A DNA stretch of 59,107 nucleotides from Clostridiaceae bacterium (GTDB lineage: Bacteria; Bacillota; Clostridia; Acetivibrionales; DTU013): NCBI GenBank assembly GCA_012519745.1, contig JAAYPO010000038.1, forward strand, positions 1 to 59,107, given 5' to 3'. The notes under the pieces were generated by a model. It did no database searches. It had not been told where the DNA came from and worked only from the letters and a program-made list of their open reading frames with translations. The stretch's first letter is position 1, and each line of letters begins with the position of its first letter. A program made the translations under genes and the position numbers. Shown one piece after another: positions 25,888 to 34,600 of this stretch.

Positions 25888-27987
25888 ATGAAAAAGCTCA
25901 CGCTACGAGTTGTCATCAATGCTGTCCTTGGGGTACTTGTAATTATTCCTGTCGTTATTATGTTCTTATTGTCAAAGGATTCATCAATCTCCCTTCGGAG
26001 TTCAATGGCAATTATGGCAGCACTGTGTGTTGCTGCAGGTGTTGTCATGAATTTGATCATCAGTAAGTTTCATAAGTGTCTGAAAGATCTGCTGGACAGA
26101 ATGAAGAAGGTAGAGAACGGCGACTTGACGGTAAGCACTGATGAAAAATGCATACTTGAACTCAAAGCACTTTCCGATAGCTCATCGAACATCACAAAGG
26201 GATTCAATGATCTGGTATCCGAAGTGTATTCCTCATTTGTCGAGGTCAGGCATATGCTCGATACGGTAACCAACACCTTTGAGGAGTCGGCCAGGAATTC
26301 AAAGAATATTTCCAGGTCTACAAAGGCCGTGACGGAAGGTGCCATCAAGCAGGCCGAAGATACTGAGGCGTGTTATAAGCTGACTACTGAACTTGTCGAG
26401 CATGTGGGCAGGGTATCCGAATCTACCGTACTTATGTCGGACAGAGCAGAGATCGTAAAGGAAATGACCGATTCCGGCAAAAGATCGATAGGTGAGCTGC
26501 TTGATAAAAGCAGGCTTACAGAGACCAATATAGCCGAGATCAATAAAAGCATCGAAGGACTGTATGAAATGGCCCGGGACATTTCCAAAATAACAGAGAT
26601 GATCACAGCGATAGCCAGCCAGACAAACCTTCTTTCACTGAATGCAACCATCGAAGCTGCAAAGGCAGGCGAGGCCGGAAAGGGCTTTGCGGTCGTCGCA
26701 GGCGAGATAAAGAAGCTGGCTCAGAAAAGTCTCGATGCAGCAATGGACATTGTCACGACAGTTAAGAATGTACAGGTCCAGGTGGATAGTACAACAGAGA
26801 AAATAAATGCGGTCACCCAGGCCATCCTTTATCAGATAGATTCGGTACACATGACCAACGATGCCTTTACAGGCATAGAGAATGCGTCGGAAGAGCTGTT
26901 TTCGCAGCTCAACACCGTTAAAAACGGGATGCTTCAGCTTGAAAACTTTAAGACGAGCCTTGCAGGTTCCATTGAGAACATTTCTGCCGTAGCTGCAGAA
27001 ACAGCGGCATCGTCACAGGAAATAATGTCTCTTATGTATTCCCAAAGCAATGCGGCTGATGTATTGCTGGAAATGTCATCAAATCTCAAAAATATCGTTG
27101 ACGGCATAGATGATAAATTGAACAGATATGAGTTCGCCAGGACGCAGAAAACCAAAAAGACCTTCGCTCTTGTGGTTCCGCAAAGGATGGACTTCTTCAA
27201 TGATACCTTCAAAGGGGCCGATGAGATAGGGAACAAGCTGGATGTAGATGTTGTCCATGTGATACCCGAGACATGGGACAAGCATCTCCAGGCGGATCTG
27301 ATAGAGGAATGCATACAAAAGAAGGTCGACGGTATAGCGATCAACCCGATCGGCGCGCCGGAAGTCACCGAAGCCATTAAAAAGGCTGTATCCAAGGGCA
27401 TAAATGTCGTGACCTTCGACAACGATCTTCCCAACTGCGGTGTCAGTGAATTTATAGGTACGGACAACTATGCCGCCGGGATCCACCTTGGTGAGTCCAC
27501 AGTCAAGTGCCTGAACGGCAAAGGCAGGGTATTCATATCGATCACCACGTCAAATAATGAAAATATGATAGCCAGGTTAAATGGATTCAAAAAAGCCATT
27601 GAAAATCACCCAGACATTATGATAGTGGGCATGGAAGCGGATAACGGAGATGTGCCTCCGAGAATCGAGGCTATGAAGCAGGCGCTGCAGAATGATTCAC
27701 AGATCGATTGCATCGTTTATTTTGATTACTTTGGTGCGGAGATAATGGAAAATGTACTCAAGACGGTACCATACAACGGCAAGATGGTAGGCTTTGACAA
27801 GAACGATGCCGGTATCAGGCTGCTCAAGGCCGGAAAGCTTCAGTCGATGATCATACAGAGGCCAAAGATATGGGGTGAGCTGGCCATCAAGAGGCTTAAT
27901 GATCTCAACCTCGGAAGAACAGTGCCATCCTTCGAAGATGCGGGTACCTTCGAGATAAACAAGAAGAATGTTAACATGATAGAATAA
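25888..27987 (+). CDS. Methyl-accepting chemotaxis protein fused to a sugar-binding-protein-like domain
   Basis: 699-aa protein. Two transmembrane helices (about residues 7-28 and 38-58) are separated by only about ten residues, so there is no real outer sensor domain. A HAMP segment ([10 protein letters not shown], about 75-85) is followed by a long MCP signalling helix pair whose tip reads [20 protein letters not shown] and [21 protein letters not shown] (about 235-278). From about residue 422 to 695 the chain is a periplasmic-binding-protein-like (type I, sugar/LacI-like) domain: [68 protein letters not shown]. By topology this ligand domain is cytoplasmic. A GH3 beta-glucosidase follows after 177 bases. 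A cytosolic sugar sensor feeding CheA is the inference. No C-terminal CheR tether is seen. Confidence 0.9.
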   Translation: MKKLTLRVVINAVLGVLVIIPVVIMFLLSKDSSISLRSSMAIMAALCVAAGVVMNLIISKFHKCLKDLLDRMKKVENGDLTVSTDEKCILELKALSDSSSNITKGFNDLVSEVYSSFVEVRHMLDTVTNTFEESARNSKNISRSTKAVTEGAIKQAEDTEACYKLTTELVEHVGRVSESTVLMSDRAEIVKEMTDSGKRSIGELLDKSRLTETNIAEINKSIEGLYEMARDISKITEMITAIASQTNLLSLNATIEAAKAGEAGKGFAVVAGEIKKLAQKSLDAAMDIVTTVKNVQVQVDSTTEKINAVTQAILYQIDSVHMTNDAFTGIENASEELFSQLNTVKNGMLQLENFKTSLAGSIENISAVAAETAASSQEIMSLMYSQSNAADVLLEMSSNLKNIVDGIDDKLNRYEFARTQKTKKTFALVVPQRMDFFNDTFKGADEIGNKLDVDVVHVIPETWDKHLQADLIEECIQKKVDGIAINPIGAPEVTEAIKKAVSKGINVVTFDNDLPNCGVSEFIGTDNYAAGIHLGESTVKCLNGKGRVFISITTSNNENMIARLNGFKKAIENHPDIMIVGMEADNGDVPPRIEAMKQALQNDSQIDCIVYFDYFGAEIMENVLKTVPYNGKMVGFDKNDAGIRLLKAGKLQSMIIQRPKIWGELAIKRLNDLNLGRTVPSFEDAGTFEINKKNVNMIE

Positions 27988-28014
27988 GAAATACTTGAAG
28001 ATAAGAATGAACAT

Positions 28015-28043
28015 CAGGGCGTCTTGAAAAGGCGTCCTGTTTC
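28015..28043 (+). terminator. Weak terminator-like hairpin after the MCP gene
   Basis: CAGGGCGTC (28015-28023) pairs with GGCGTCCTG (28031-28039) using two G-U pairs and a 7-base loop; only a short T run follows. Confidence 0.4.
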
Positions 28044-28164
28044 AATGGACGATATTTGTGGTACAGGGTATTTTGTAATGGACATATGATACATTGATAA
28101 ATGTGGCAATACTAGAAATATATATGGAATCCATAATATAGAAATGAAAATGGAGTGGGAGACA

Positions 28165-30471
28165 ATGCAGAGAAACATAAAGGAAATCATATCAAAAATG
28201 ACACTGGAGGAGAAAGCGGGGCTTTGCTCAGGACGGGATTTTTGGCATACAAAGGGCATTGAAAGACTGGGTATACCAGCGGTTATGATGACTGACGGCC
28301 CGCATGGACTGAGGAAGCTGGCTACCAATGATCTGGATCTGGAAACCAGCATACCGGCAACCTGCTTTCCTGCAGGTGCTGCACTAGCCTGCTCATGGGA
28401 CAGGAGTCTTTTGAATAGTGTGGGGACAGCTCTTGGGAAGGAATGTCTCAAAGAACGGGTCTCGATCCTGCTGGGGCCGGCGGCCAATATAAAACGTTCG
28501 CCTCTTTGCGGGAGAAATTTTGAGTATCTTTCCGAAGACCCATATCTTTCATCTGAGATGGCGGCAGCTCATATAGAAGGGGTCCAGAGCCAGGGAGTCG
28601 GAACCTCTCTAAAGCATTATGCCGCCAACAACCAGGAAACGAGAAGACTGCTCACCGATGCAGTGATCGATGAGAGGACTCTCAGAGAGATATACCTGGC
28701 CAGCTTTGAAGGTGCGGTCAAAAAATCACAGCCCTGGACAGTCATGTGCTCATATAACAAGATAAACGGAACCTACGGCTCTGAAAACAAATATACACTG
28801 ACGGATATCCTCAAGGAGGAATGGGGCCATGAGGGCATAGTCGTGTCCGACTGGGGCGCCGTCAATGAGAGAGCTGACGGACTGAGGGCAGGTCTGGAGC
28901 TGGAAATGCCCGGAAGCGGCGGAGAGGGTGACAAAAAAATCATCAAGGCAGTACAATCCGGAGAATTGCCTGAAAGTGTACTGGACAAGGCAGTGGAAAG
29001 ATTACTTAAGATCATTTTTAAAGCCGCCGACAATCTGAAGACTGACTTCCAGTGTGATATGAATGAGCATCACCGTCTAGCCAGGAAGGCTGCCGGAGAA
29101 TGCGCAGTTTTACTGAAGAATGAGGAGAATATCCTGCCTCTTTCCAAAACCGGCAGGATCGCTGTGATAGGGGCGTTTGCAAAGACACCGAGATATCAGG
29201 GCGGAGGCAGCTCCCATGTCAACCCGGTGATGCTTGACAATGCTTATGATGAGATAGTCAGAACGGCAGGTACGGATACTGAGATATCCTATGCTGCCGG
29301 TTACAAAACAGATATAGATAAAAGCGTATTTGGAAACAAGCCGTTTGTGTCCCTCAGCGACGAACCGGATGACGCTCTTATACAAGAGGCTGCAGAAGCG
29401 GCAGCAAAAGCGGATACGGCCGTGATATTCGCCGGTCTGCCGGATTCATATGAGTCAGAGTTTTTCGACCGCAAGCACATGAGGATGCCGGAAGGCCACA
29501 ACAAGCTCATTGAAGCTGTGGCAAGGGTCCAGAAGAATGTCGTGGTCGTACTCAGTAACGGCTCACCCGTAGAGATGCCATGGATCGGACAGGTAAAGGC
29601 GGTGCTGGAGATGTATCTCGGGGGCCAGGCATCAGGCGGTGCGGCTGCCGACATATTATTTGGAGACGTAAATCCTTCAGGCAAGCTGGCTGAAACCTTC
29701 CCAAAAAAGCTTAAGGATAATCCGTCATATTTGAATTTCCCGGGTGATAAGAGCAAGGTCGAATACAGAGAAGGCATATTTGTGGGCTACAGGTATTATG
29801 ATGCAGCAGAGGTCGAGCCGCTCTTCCCCTTCGGACATGGGCTGTCATATACTGATTTCGAGTATAAAGGGATCACACTGGACAAGAAGGTTATCAATGA
29901 GGACGATGAACTGCAGGTAAGCGTCATGGTGAAAAATACCGGAAGTACTGCGGGCAGAGAAGTGGTCCAGTTGTATGTTTCCGATACCAAAAGCGATGTT
30001 CTGCGTCCAAGGAAGGAATTGAAGGGTTTTGAAAAGGTCGAGCTCATGCCGGGAGAAGAAAAAACCGTTGAATTCAGGCTTGGAAAGAGGGCCTTTGCCT
30101 ATTACAGCCCGGACAAGGGGGATTGGGTCACCGAGGATGGTGAATTCAGGATACTTGTGGGCAGTTCCTCAAGGGATATCCGGCTTGAAGCTGCTGTTCA
30201 GATGAGATCGGCTGTGCCGGAGAGAAAAGTATTCACCCGCAATTCTGCGGTAAGTGATATCATGGCAATACCGGAGGGCAGAGAATACTTCATGCCCATA
30301 CTGAAAAAAGCATTCGGTGACTCTGTATCGGAGGAAGCGAATAAGGAGAGTGGATCTGCGGGAGAGCTGATGCTTGCCGAAACACCGGTGAGACAGTTTT
30401 TGATGTATGCTGCAGGAGGATTCACCGAAGACATGCTCGAGGAGCTGCTTGCGATACTCAATAAGGCTTGA
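28165..30471 (+). CDS. Glycoside hydrolase family 3 beta-glucosidase
   Basis: 768-aa enzyme with no signal peptide, so probably cytoplasmic, hydrolysing terminal beta-linked glucose from oligosaccharides such as cellobiose. Domains in order: GH3 N-terminal barrel (about 1-300) with [19 protein letters not shown] and the nucleophile loop IVVSDWGAV (Asp229); GH3 C-terminal domain (about 310-540) with the sugar-site [12 protein letters not shown]; a fibronectin-III-like C-terminal domain (about 580-655) with EVVQLYVSD; and a further about 100-residue tail. ATG 28165 is preferred because the GGAG...GGGAG ribosome stretch at 28152-28161 precedes it; ATG 28144 lies before that. It sits after the MCP/sugar-binding fusion. 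Confidence 0.92.
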   Translation: MQRNIKEIISKMTLEEKAGLCSGRDFWHTKGIERLGIPAVMMTDGPHGLRKLATNDLDLETSIPATCFPAGAALACSWDRSLLNSVGTALGKECLKERVSILLGPAANIKRSPLCGRNFEYLSEDPYLSSEMAAAHIEGVQSQGVGTSLKHYAANNQETRRLLTDAVIDERTLREIYLASFEGAVKKSQPWTVMCSYNKINGTYGSENKYTLTDILKEEWGHEGIVVSDWGAVNERADGLRAGLELEMPGSGGEGDKKIIKAVQSGELPESVLDKAVERLLKIIFKAADNLKTDFQCDMNEHHRLARKAAGECAVLLKNEENILPLSKTGRIAVIGAFAKTPRYQGGGSSHVNPVMLDNAYDEIVRTAGTDTEISYAAGYKTDIDKSVFGNKPFVSLSDEPDDALIQEAAEAAAKADTAVIFAGLPDSYESEFFDRKHMRMPEGHNKLIEAVARVQKNVVVVLSNGSPVEMPWIGQVKAVLEMYLGGQASGGAAADILFGDVNPSGKLAETFPKKLKDNPSYLNFPGDKSKVEYREGIFVGYRYYDAAEVEPLFPFGHGLSYTDFEYKGITLDKKVINEDDELQVSVMVKNTGSTAGREVVQLYVSDTKSDVLRPRKELKGFEKVELMPGEEKTVEFRLGKRAFAYYSPDKGDWVTEDGEFRILVGSSSRDIRLEAAVQMRSAVPERKVFTRNSAVSDIMAIPEGREYFMPILKKAFGDSVSEEANKESGSAGELMLAETPVRQFLMYAAGGFTEDMLEELLAILNKA

Positions 30472-30605
30472 TTGCCTCAGTGGGAACAAAATAGAAATCG
30501 GCGGATCATTATCAAACATATACAGAGATTTTTCGTACCTCTTAATGTATAAACAATCATCATATTATGCTAAAATGATAGAAGATACATTCAGAGGTGA
30601 AATGA

Positions 30606-31889
30606 ATGGTTTTACGGTCCAAAACATACAAGGATGAGAGCAATTGGTACAAGCTGGACAATGCTGCAAAGATCTACCCTGCCATAAGCGGCCCGGGAAG
30701 CGGCAGTGTTTTCAGAGTTGCTGTCCAGCTCAGACAGGATGTGGATCCTCAGATCCTTCAGGAAGCTCTTGCCGTGACTATCCCCCGATTTCCGACCCTG
30801 GCTGTGAAGATGAAGAGGGGACTGTTTTGGTATTTCTTTGATGCAAATCATGAAACGCCCAGGGTGACAGTTGAAAAGGCGCCTCCCTGCCGGGCTGTCG
30901 AGGTCGATGAAAATAATGGCTTCCTGTTCCGGGTCAGCTATTTCAAAAAAAGGATCAGTCTGGAGATTTTCCATGCTCTTACCGACGGCACCGGTGCAAT
31001 GGTATTCCTTAAAACCCTGACTGCCCAGTATCTGACGCTGTTGGGCCATGGGTTGTTCTCAGACGAAGGGATACTTGACTGTGAAGCCTACCCGTCTATC
31101 AGCGAGACCGAGGACAGCTTCGGAAAGTATTATGATCCGAGAATAAAAAGCAAGTGGAAAGAAGAAAAGGCATACCATGTCAGAGGGACCAGGGTTTCTC
31201 CCGAAAACCTTGGTATAGTTCATGGCATCGTCCCTACGGACAGCTTCAGGAAGCTTGTCAGAGAAAGCAACACAACAGTTACAGGGTATATAGCAGCACT
31301 TATCATATACTCCATTTACCGCACACAGCTCCACAGCAGGATATATAATTCGCCTGTCAAAATATCGATACCTGTTAATTTAAGAAATTATTTCCCCTCC
31401 AGGACAGTCAGGAATTTTTCATCCTATGTCAACGTCGGTATAAAATTCACCGGTGAGGATCGGTCTTTCGAAAGCATACTGGAACAAGTCACGGAGACAA
31501 TGAAGGATGAGCTGAAGCAGGCGAAGCTTGTTGAGAAGATCAGTGCAAATGTGAATGCCGAGAGAAATATATTGATGCGCATCGCGCCGCTTGTATTGAA
31601 AAATGTCGTGCTCAGGACAGCCTATAATGCTTTTGGGGAAAAGCTGTTCACATGCTCCTTGTCTAATCTTGGACGCATAAGTGTACCTGAGCCGATGAGG
31701 GAATTTATCGAGCGGTTTGAATTCCTGCTGGGGCCGCCCGTGACAAATCTTTTGAACAGCACTGTATGTACATTTGGTGAAACGATGATGATATCCTTTA
31801 CAAAGGTCATGTATGAGAATGATATCGAAAAATTCTTCTTTAGATTTTTAGCAGAAAAAGGTATAGATGTTACTATAGAAACTAATTAG
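30606..31889 (+). CDS. Condensation-fold acyltransferase (alcohol acetyltransferase-like)
   Basis: 427-aa protein of the chloramphenicol-acetyltransferase/condensation superfamily, usually annotated as alcohol acetyltransferase in Firmicutes. The catalytic HxxxDG motif appears as FHALTDGTG (about residues 117-125), and a later SLSNLGRISVPEPMREF segment matches the C-terminal bridging region of the family. AGAGGTG precedes ATG 30606 by 5 bases. It overlaps nothing and is followed after 8 bases by a zinc-ribbon membrane protein, so the two form a unit. Acyl donor and acceptor are unknown. Confidence 0.78.
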   Translation: MVLRSKTYKDESNWYKLDNAAKIYPAISGPGSGSVFRVAVQLRQDVDPQILQEALAVTIPRFPTLAVKMKRGLFWYFFDANHETPRVTVEKAPPCRAVEVDENNGFLFRVSYFKKRISLEIFHALTDGTGAMVFLKTLTAQYLTLLGHGLFSDEGILDCEAYPSISETEDSFGKYYDPRIKSKWKEEKAYHVRGTRVSPENLGIVHGIVPTDSFRKLVRESNTTVTGYIAALIIYSIYRTQLHSRIYNSPVKISIPVNLRNYFPSRTVRNFSSYVNVGIKFTGEDRSFESILEQVTETMKDELKQAKLVEKISANVNAERNILMRIAPLVLKNVVLRTAYNAFGEKLFTCSLSNLGRISVPEPMREFIERFEFLLGPPVTNLLNSTVCTFGETMMISFTKVMYENDIEKFFFRFLAEKGIDVTIETN

Positions 31890-31897
31890 GTGCCGAT

Positions 31898-32677
31898 ATG
31901 AAGTATTGTGAAAAATGTAAAGTAAAAATCGATATGGAGCTGACAAGATGTCCTCTGTGCTCTGCTGTGCTCACCGGAAGCGATGGAGCGACAGCAGGGG
32001 AGCACGGAACAATGAAGCAGGATGGCGGCGAAGTTCCTGGAGCGCCAAAGGACCGGAAGCCCGGCGGGAGTTCCGACGATACAGGAGATGTCTCCAGGGC
32101 TGAGGATTCCAAATATCCGGCCGCCGTAGTCGAAGCAGCCTATAAATACAATTTTGTTCTGAGATTGTTTTTATTCATATCCGTGGTCATATCCTCTACC
32201 TGTCTTCTGATCAATATCCTGACATTCAGGGGAGTATTGTGGTCAGCATATGTGGCCGGCACACTTCTTTATGTATGGATAACTGTGGGATATCCTGTTT
32301 TTGCGAAGAGGAAGCTGGGTCAGATCATCGTTTTGAATACCATTGCGACTGCCATATATGTCTATTCACTTGAACTGGCTACTAAAACGCAGGGCTGGGG
32401 CCTTACTTATGTGACACCATTTCTTTTCATAGCATCCACATTGTTCATCACCTTCGTCATACTGCTCAAGAGGCTGAAATGGCGTGAATACGCAGTATAC
32501 CAGACGATATTGGTCATAATGGGCTTTCTGCCGGTCATTTTCTGTGCAGTCGGACTTGTTACTGCGATATGGCCCAGCATATTTTCAGCATTTTACTCAT
32601 TTCTTACTGTAACAGGGATGTTCATATTCGGAGATAAGAAGTATAAGGATGAGCTTATCAAGCGGTTCCATCTATAA
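31898..32677 (+). CDS. Zinc-ribbon six-helix membrane protein (DUF6320-like)
   Basis: 259-aa protein starting with a CxxC-x(12)-CPLC zinc ribbon (CEKCKVKIDMELTRCPLC), then a low-complexity Gly/Asp-rich linker (about 28-75), then about six transmembrane helices (about 85-245). A basic C-terminal tail follows. It sits 8 bases after the acyltransferase gene. This pairing of a condensation-type acyltransferase with a ribbon-plus-membrane protein is, to my knowledge, recurrent in Clostridia, where the second protein is called DUF6320; the name is from memory and was not searched. Confidence 0.65.
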   Translation: MKYCEKCKVKIDMELTRCPLCSAVLTGSDGATAGEHGTMKQDGGEVPGAPKDRKPGGSSDDTGDVSRAEDSKYPAAVVEAAYKYNFVLRLFLFISVVISSTCLLINILTFRGVLWSAYVAGTLLYVWITVGYPVFAKRKLGQIIVLNTIATAIYVYSLELATKTQGWGLTYVTPFLFIASTLFITFVILLKRLKWREYAVYQTILVIMGFLPVIFCAVGLVTAIWPSIFSAFYSFLTVTGMFIFGDKKYKDELIKRFHL

Positions 32678-32686
32678 CGGGAAAAA

Positions 32687-32968
32687 TCAGTGCGGAAGAA
32701 TCTCTGTAAACACGAAATAGGAAATGACGATCTGAATCAATATTATTAGCGGAATGCCGGACATAAAATACCAATGTCTGGTCTTGTGCCTGTATATGAG
32801 CATGGCTGAATAAACCCCGATAGAACCGCCGGCCGCTGCGATCATGAAAATAGTTGCTTCGGGAATGCGCCATTTTCTTTTGCGGGCTCTGTATTTATCT
32901 GCAGCAACCACGATAAAGCCTGTAAGATTTATGAGTGCAAGGGCAGCAAAAACAAAATCTGAATACAT
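32687..32968 (-). CDS. DUF1294 family small membrane protein
   Basis: 93-aa protein with three hydrophobic helices and a conserved-looking centre: AADKYRARKRKWRIPEATIF then AAAGGSIGVYSAMLIYRHKT, the pattern of DUF1294 (DKxxA...RIPE...GGxxGxxxxMxxFRHKT). Function is unknown in the family. It is convergent with the preceding zinc-ribbon gene, with only 9 bases between stops. Confidence 0.85.
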   Translation of the reverse strand: MYSDFVFAALALINLTGFIVVAADKYRARKRKWRIPEATIFMIAAAGGSIGVYSAMLIYRHKTRHWYFMSGIPLIILIQIVISYFVFTEILPH

Positions 32969-33044
32969 CTCTCAATCACCTTTATCCCTGTTTTGTTTAT
33001 AGCCCGGGAGCCTGCAAGCATCAGGCCTGCAGGCTCACAAGCTG

Positions 33045-33407
33045 TCATATATGCTTTTTGTACAGCACCAGGCCTTGCTTTGCCAGCTTTTCCTCCCAGA
33101 TCATTCTCAACAGATCCAGCTCTTCAGAGTAGTCTGTTTTTGACTCATCCTTGTCATACTCCAGATGCTCCAGTATTTCCATTGTGAAATTGTCACCGCC
33201 ATATTCATTCCACTCCTTTTGAAGCTCCTTGTATGGATGGAATCCGCCTTGAAGCCTGACCAACGCACCGTTCATAACGCCTTTCAGGTCCTGGGTGGTC
33301 TGTATATGGCACTTACTATTCACCCTGCATCTGATAATAAATATGCCCATGGGTTTTTTCATTTGTTTATATTGCTCTGTCAATTCCTTTTTTCTTGCCT
33401 TGTCCAT
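33045..33407 (-). CDS. GIY-YIG nuclease family protein
   Basis: 120-aa protein. The first motif appears as MGIFIIRCRVNSKCHIQTT in place of GIY-YIG, and the downstream GGFHPYKELQKEWNEYGGDN with FTMEILEHLE gives the His/Lys-rich helix and the metal-ligand glutamate of the fold. Cytoplasmic, no extra domain. The stand-alone members of this type are uncharacterised; nuclease activity is not assured because the YIG tyrosine is replaced. It is followed upstream on the minus strand by the next gene with a 3-base gap, so they form an operon. Confidence 0.75.
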   Translation of the reverse strand: MDKARKKELTEQYKQMKKPMGIFIIRCRVNSKCHIQTTQDLKGVMNGALVRLQGGFHPYKELQKEWNEYGGDNFTMEILEHLEYDKDESKTDYSEELDLLRMIWEEKLAKQGLVLYKKHI

Positions 33408-33410
33408 ATT

Positions 33411-33893
33411 TCAGTACCCCATTTCCTTCAGTATCCTTGACAGTGTACTGAGACGTTCGCCGATAAGCTCGCTGTCATTGCTTAAAGCTTGGCTGAAAAG
33501 CTTTATGTCTTCGTTTATTTTTTCGTTGTCCGTGCATACTGCCACAGTCATTGCATCACCCTGAAGTCCGATACGGTCAATCACAGGTTTTTCGGGATCA
33601 TACGAATTCTCATGCCTATAGGCGTCTTCCCTGAAATAGAGCATTGTCCGGCATACCAGAATGGACAGGTCCAGAACTCTGTGAAGGGGGAGCTCTTCTG
33701 ACTGCCTGGACCATTTTTCTCCGGTGTATCGCCAGACCTTGGCTGATATGTCCACCCTGCCTCTGTCATTCCACTGGGCAAGCCCAAGAGAAAGGCCCTT
33801 GGCCTCACTGTTGTAAGCACTCCTGCCATCTACATTCTCATAATTTTCCGATACTATCACAGGCTTATGTTTTAATTCGGTTGGAATTTTCAT
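33411..33893 (-). CDS. DUF6530-like conserved hypothetical protein
   Basis: 160-aa soluble protein, first gene of a two-gene minus-strand operon with the GIY-YIG protein. Recognisable lines are KHKPVIVSENYENVDGRSAY, LSLGLAQWNDRGRVDISAKV and WSRQSEELPLHRVLDL. The family name DUF6530 is recalled from similar clostridial proteins and not checked. No catalytic motif is visible. Regulation may involve the 8-bp tandem repeat array 29-76 bases upstream of its start. Confidence 0.55.
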   Translation of the reverse strand: MKIPTELKHKPVIVSENYENVDGRSAYNSEAKGLSLGLAQWNDRGRVDISAKVWRYTGEKWSRQSEELPLHRVLDLSILVCRTMLYFREDAYRHENSYDPEKPVIDRIGLQGDAMTVAVCTDNEKINEDIKLFSQALSNDSELIGERLSTLSRILKEMGY

Positions 33894-33921
33894 TTTGATT
33901 GCTCCTTATTCTTTTATTTAC

Positions 33922-33969
33922 ATTTAGTGATTTAGTAAATAAGTAATTTAGTAAATCAGTAAGTACTAA
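33922..33969. repeat. 8-bp tandem repeat array upstream of the DUF6530-like operon
   Basis: Six consecutive 8-base units: ATTTAGTG, ATTTAGTA, AATAAGTA, ATTTAGTA, AATCAGTA, AGTACTAA. Two units are identical; the outer ones are degenerate. The array lies in the presumed promoter region of the minus-strand operon starting at 33893. Possible uses are protein binding at helical repeats (8 bp is not a full turn) or simple slippage product. The rest of 33970-34072 holds nothing that I can identify. Confidence 0.7.
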
Positions 33970-34072
33970 TATCTTAATACAAGAACTATTATTTGTCAAG
34001 AAGGTATGTTTTAACTGCGCTTTGGTATGTGATAGTGATTTTGAGAACAGATAGGGATATCATAAAATAATG

Positions 34073-34101
34073 TTGAAATGGCGATAAATAAGTGCTACAA
34101 T
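34073..34101 (+). promoter_or_regulatory. SigA-type promoter of the ABC-F leader
   Basis: TTGAAA (34073-34078), 17-base spacer, TACAAT (34096-34101): 5 of 6 matches in both elements. The transcript would start near 34108, just before the leader-ORF ribosome site at 34113. Confidence 0.75.
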
Positions 34102-34124
34102 TTGACTGTAGAGGAGGTGAAACG

Positions 34125-34238
34125 GTGAATACATCCGGTGACCACAATATTCTTGAAAGATTGGACTGTTATGTTGCTCATATTTCAGCATTTTATGCTG
34201 TCAAAGGGGGTACTATGTCCAAAAATGAATATTTGTGA
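34125..34238 (+). CDS. Leader peptide ORF upstream of the ABC-F gene
   Basis: 37-codon ORF starting GTG with a near-perfect GGAGGTG (34113-34119) 5-6 bases upstream. Nested inside, in the same frame, is a second start at ATG 34215 with its own AAAGGGGG (34203-34210), which would give a seven-residue peptide MSKNEYL ending at the same TGA. About 48 bases later comes a strong intrinsic terminator. This arrangement (promoter, leader ORF, terminator, ABC-F gene) is the known design of ribosome-mediated attenuation of antibiotic-resistance ABC-F genes. Too short to be an enzyme; the role as leader is inference. Confidence 0.65.
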   Translation: MNTSGDHNILERLDCYVAHISAFYAVKGGTMSKNEYL

Positions 34239-34285
34239 TCAGCGAGCTGGTGGATCATCGTTAACCTAATATTGTCAAAGCATAT

Positions 34286-34316
34286 GCCCGGGTGATCGTT
34301 CAGCCCGGGCTTTTTA
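34286..34316 (+). terminator. First attenuator terminator before the ABC-F gene
   Basis: GCCCGGG (34286-34292) pairs with CCCGGGC (34304-34310), 11-base loop, followed by TTTTTATT. It lies between the leader ORF and the ABC-F gene on the same strand, so it must be read through for expression. Confidence 0.88.
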
Positions 34317-34417
34317 TTCTGATGTCCGCACCGGAAAGGTTTGAAGATATGCTCCAAAGGCCTTCCTGTAGGCAAAATATCCTGATATTTTTCACTGTAT
34401 ATTTTATGATAAACAGC

Positions 34418-34455
34418 CCGGGTCACGGAACACCATCCGCCGACTCGGTTTTTTT
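34418..34455 (+). terminator. Second terminator-like hairpin before the ABC-F gene
   Basis: CCGGGTC (34418-34424) pairs with GACTCGG (34442-34448) with one G-U pair, followed by seven Ts. The rest of the leader (34456-34600) contains a further small stem (GTTTTGT with ACGAAAC, near 34483-34505) and no ORF that I can support. Confidence 0.7.
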
Positions 34456-34600
34456 GTTGAGGTGGATCAATGCGTGGAAAGGTTTTGTTTCCCTGGGACG
34501 AAACAGCCTATCGTGTCAGGGTAGTATTATGACCGCAGAGACACCGCCGTCAAGGACGATTTTAAAGAAAGTTTGAAACCCGGGCATGAAAGGAGAAGAA

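Noticed and set aside
33922-33969. Tandem repeats as a CRISPR array
   Set aside because: Units are 8 bases with no spacers; no cas genes are present in the window.
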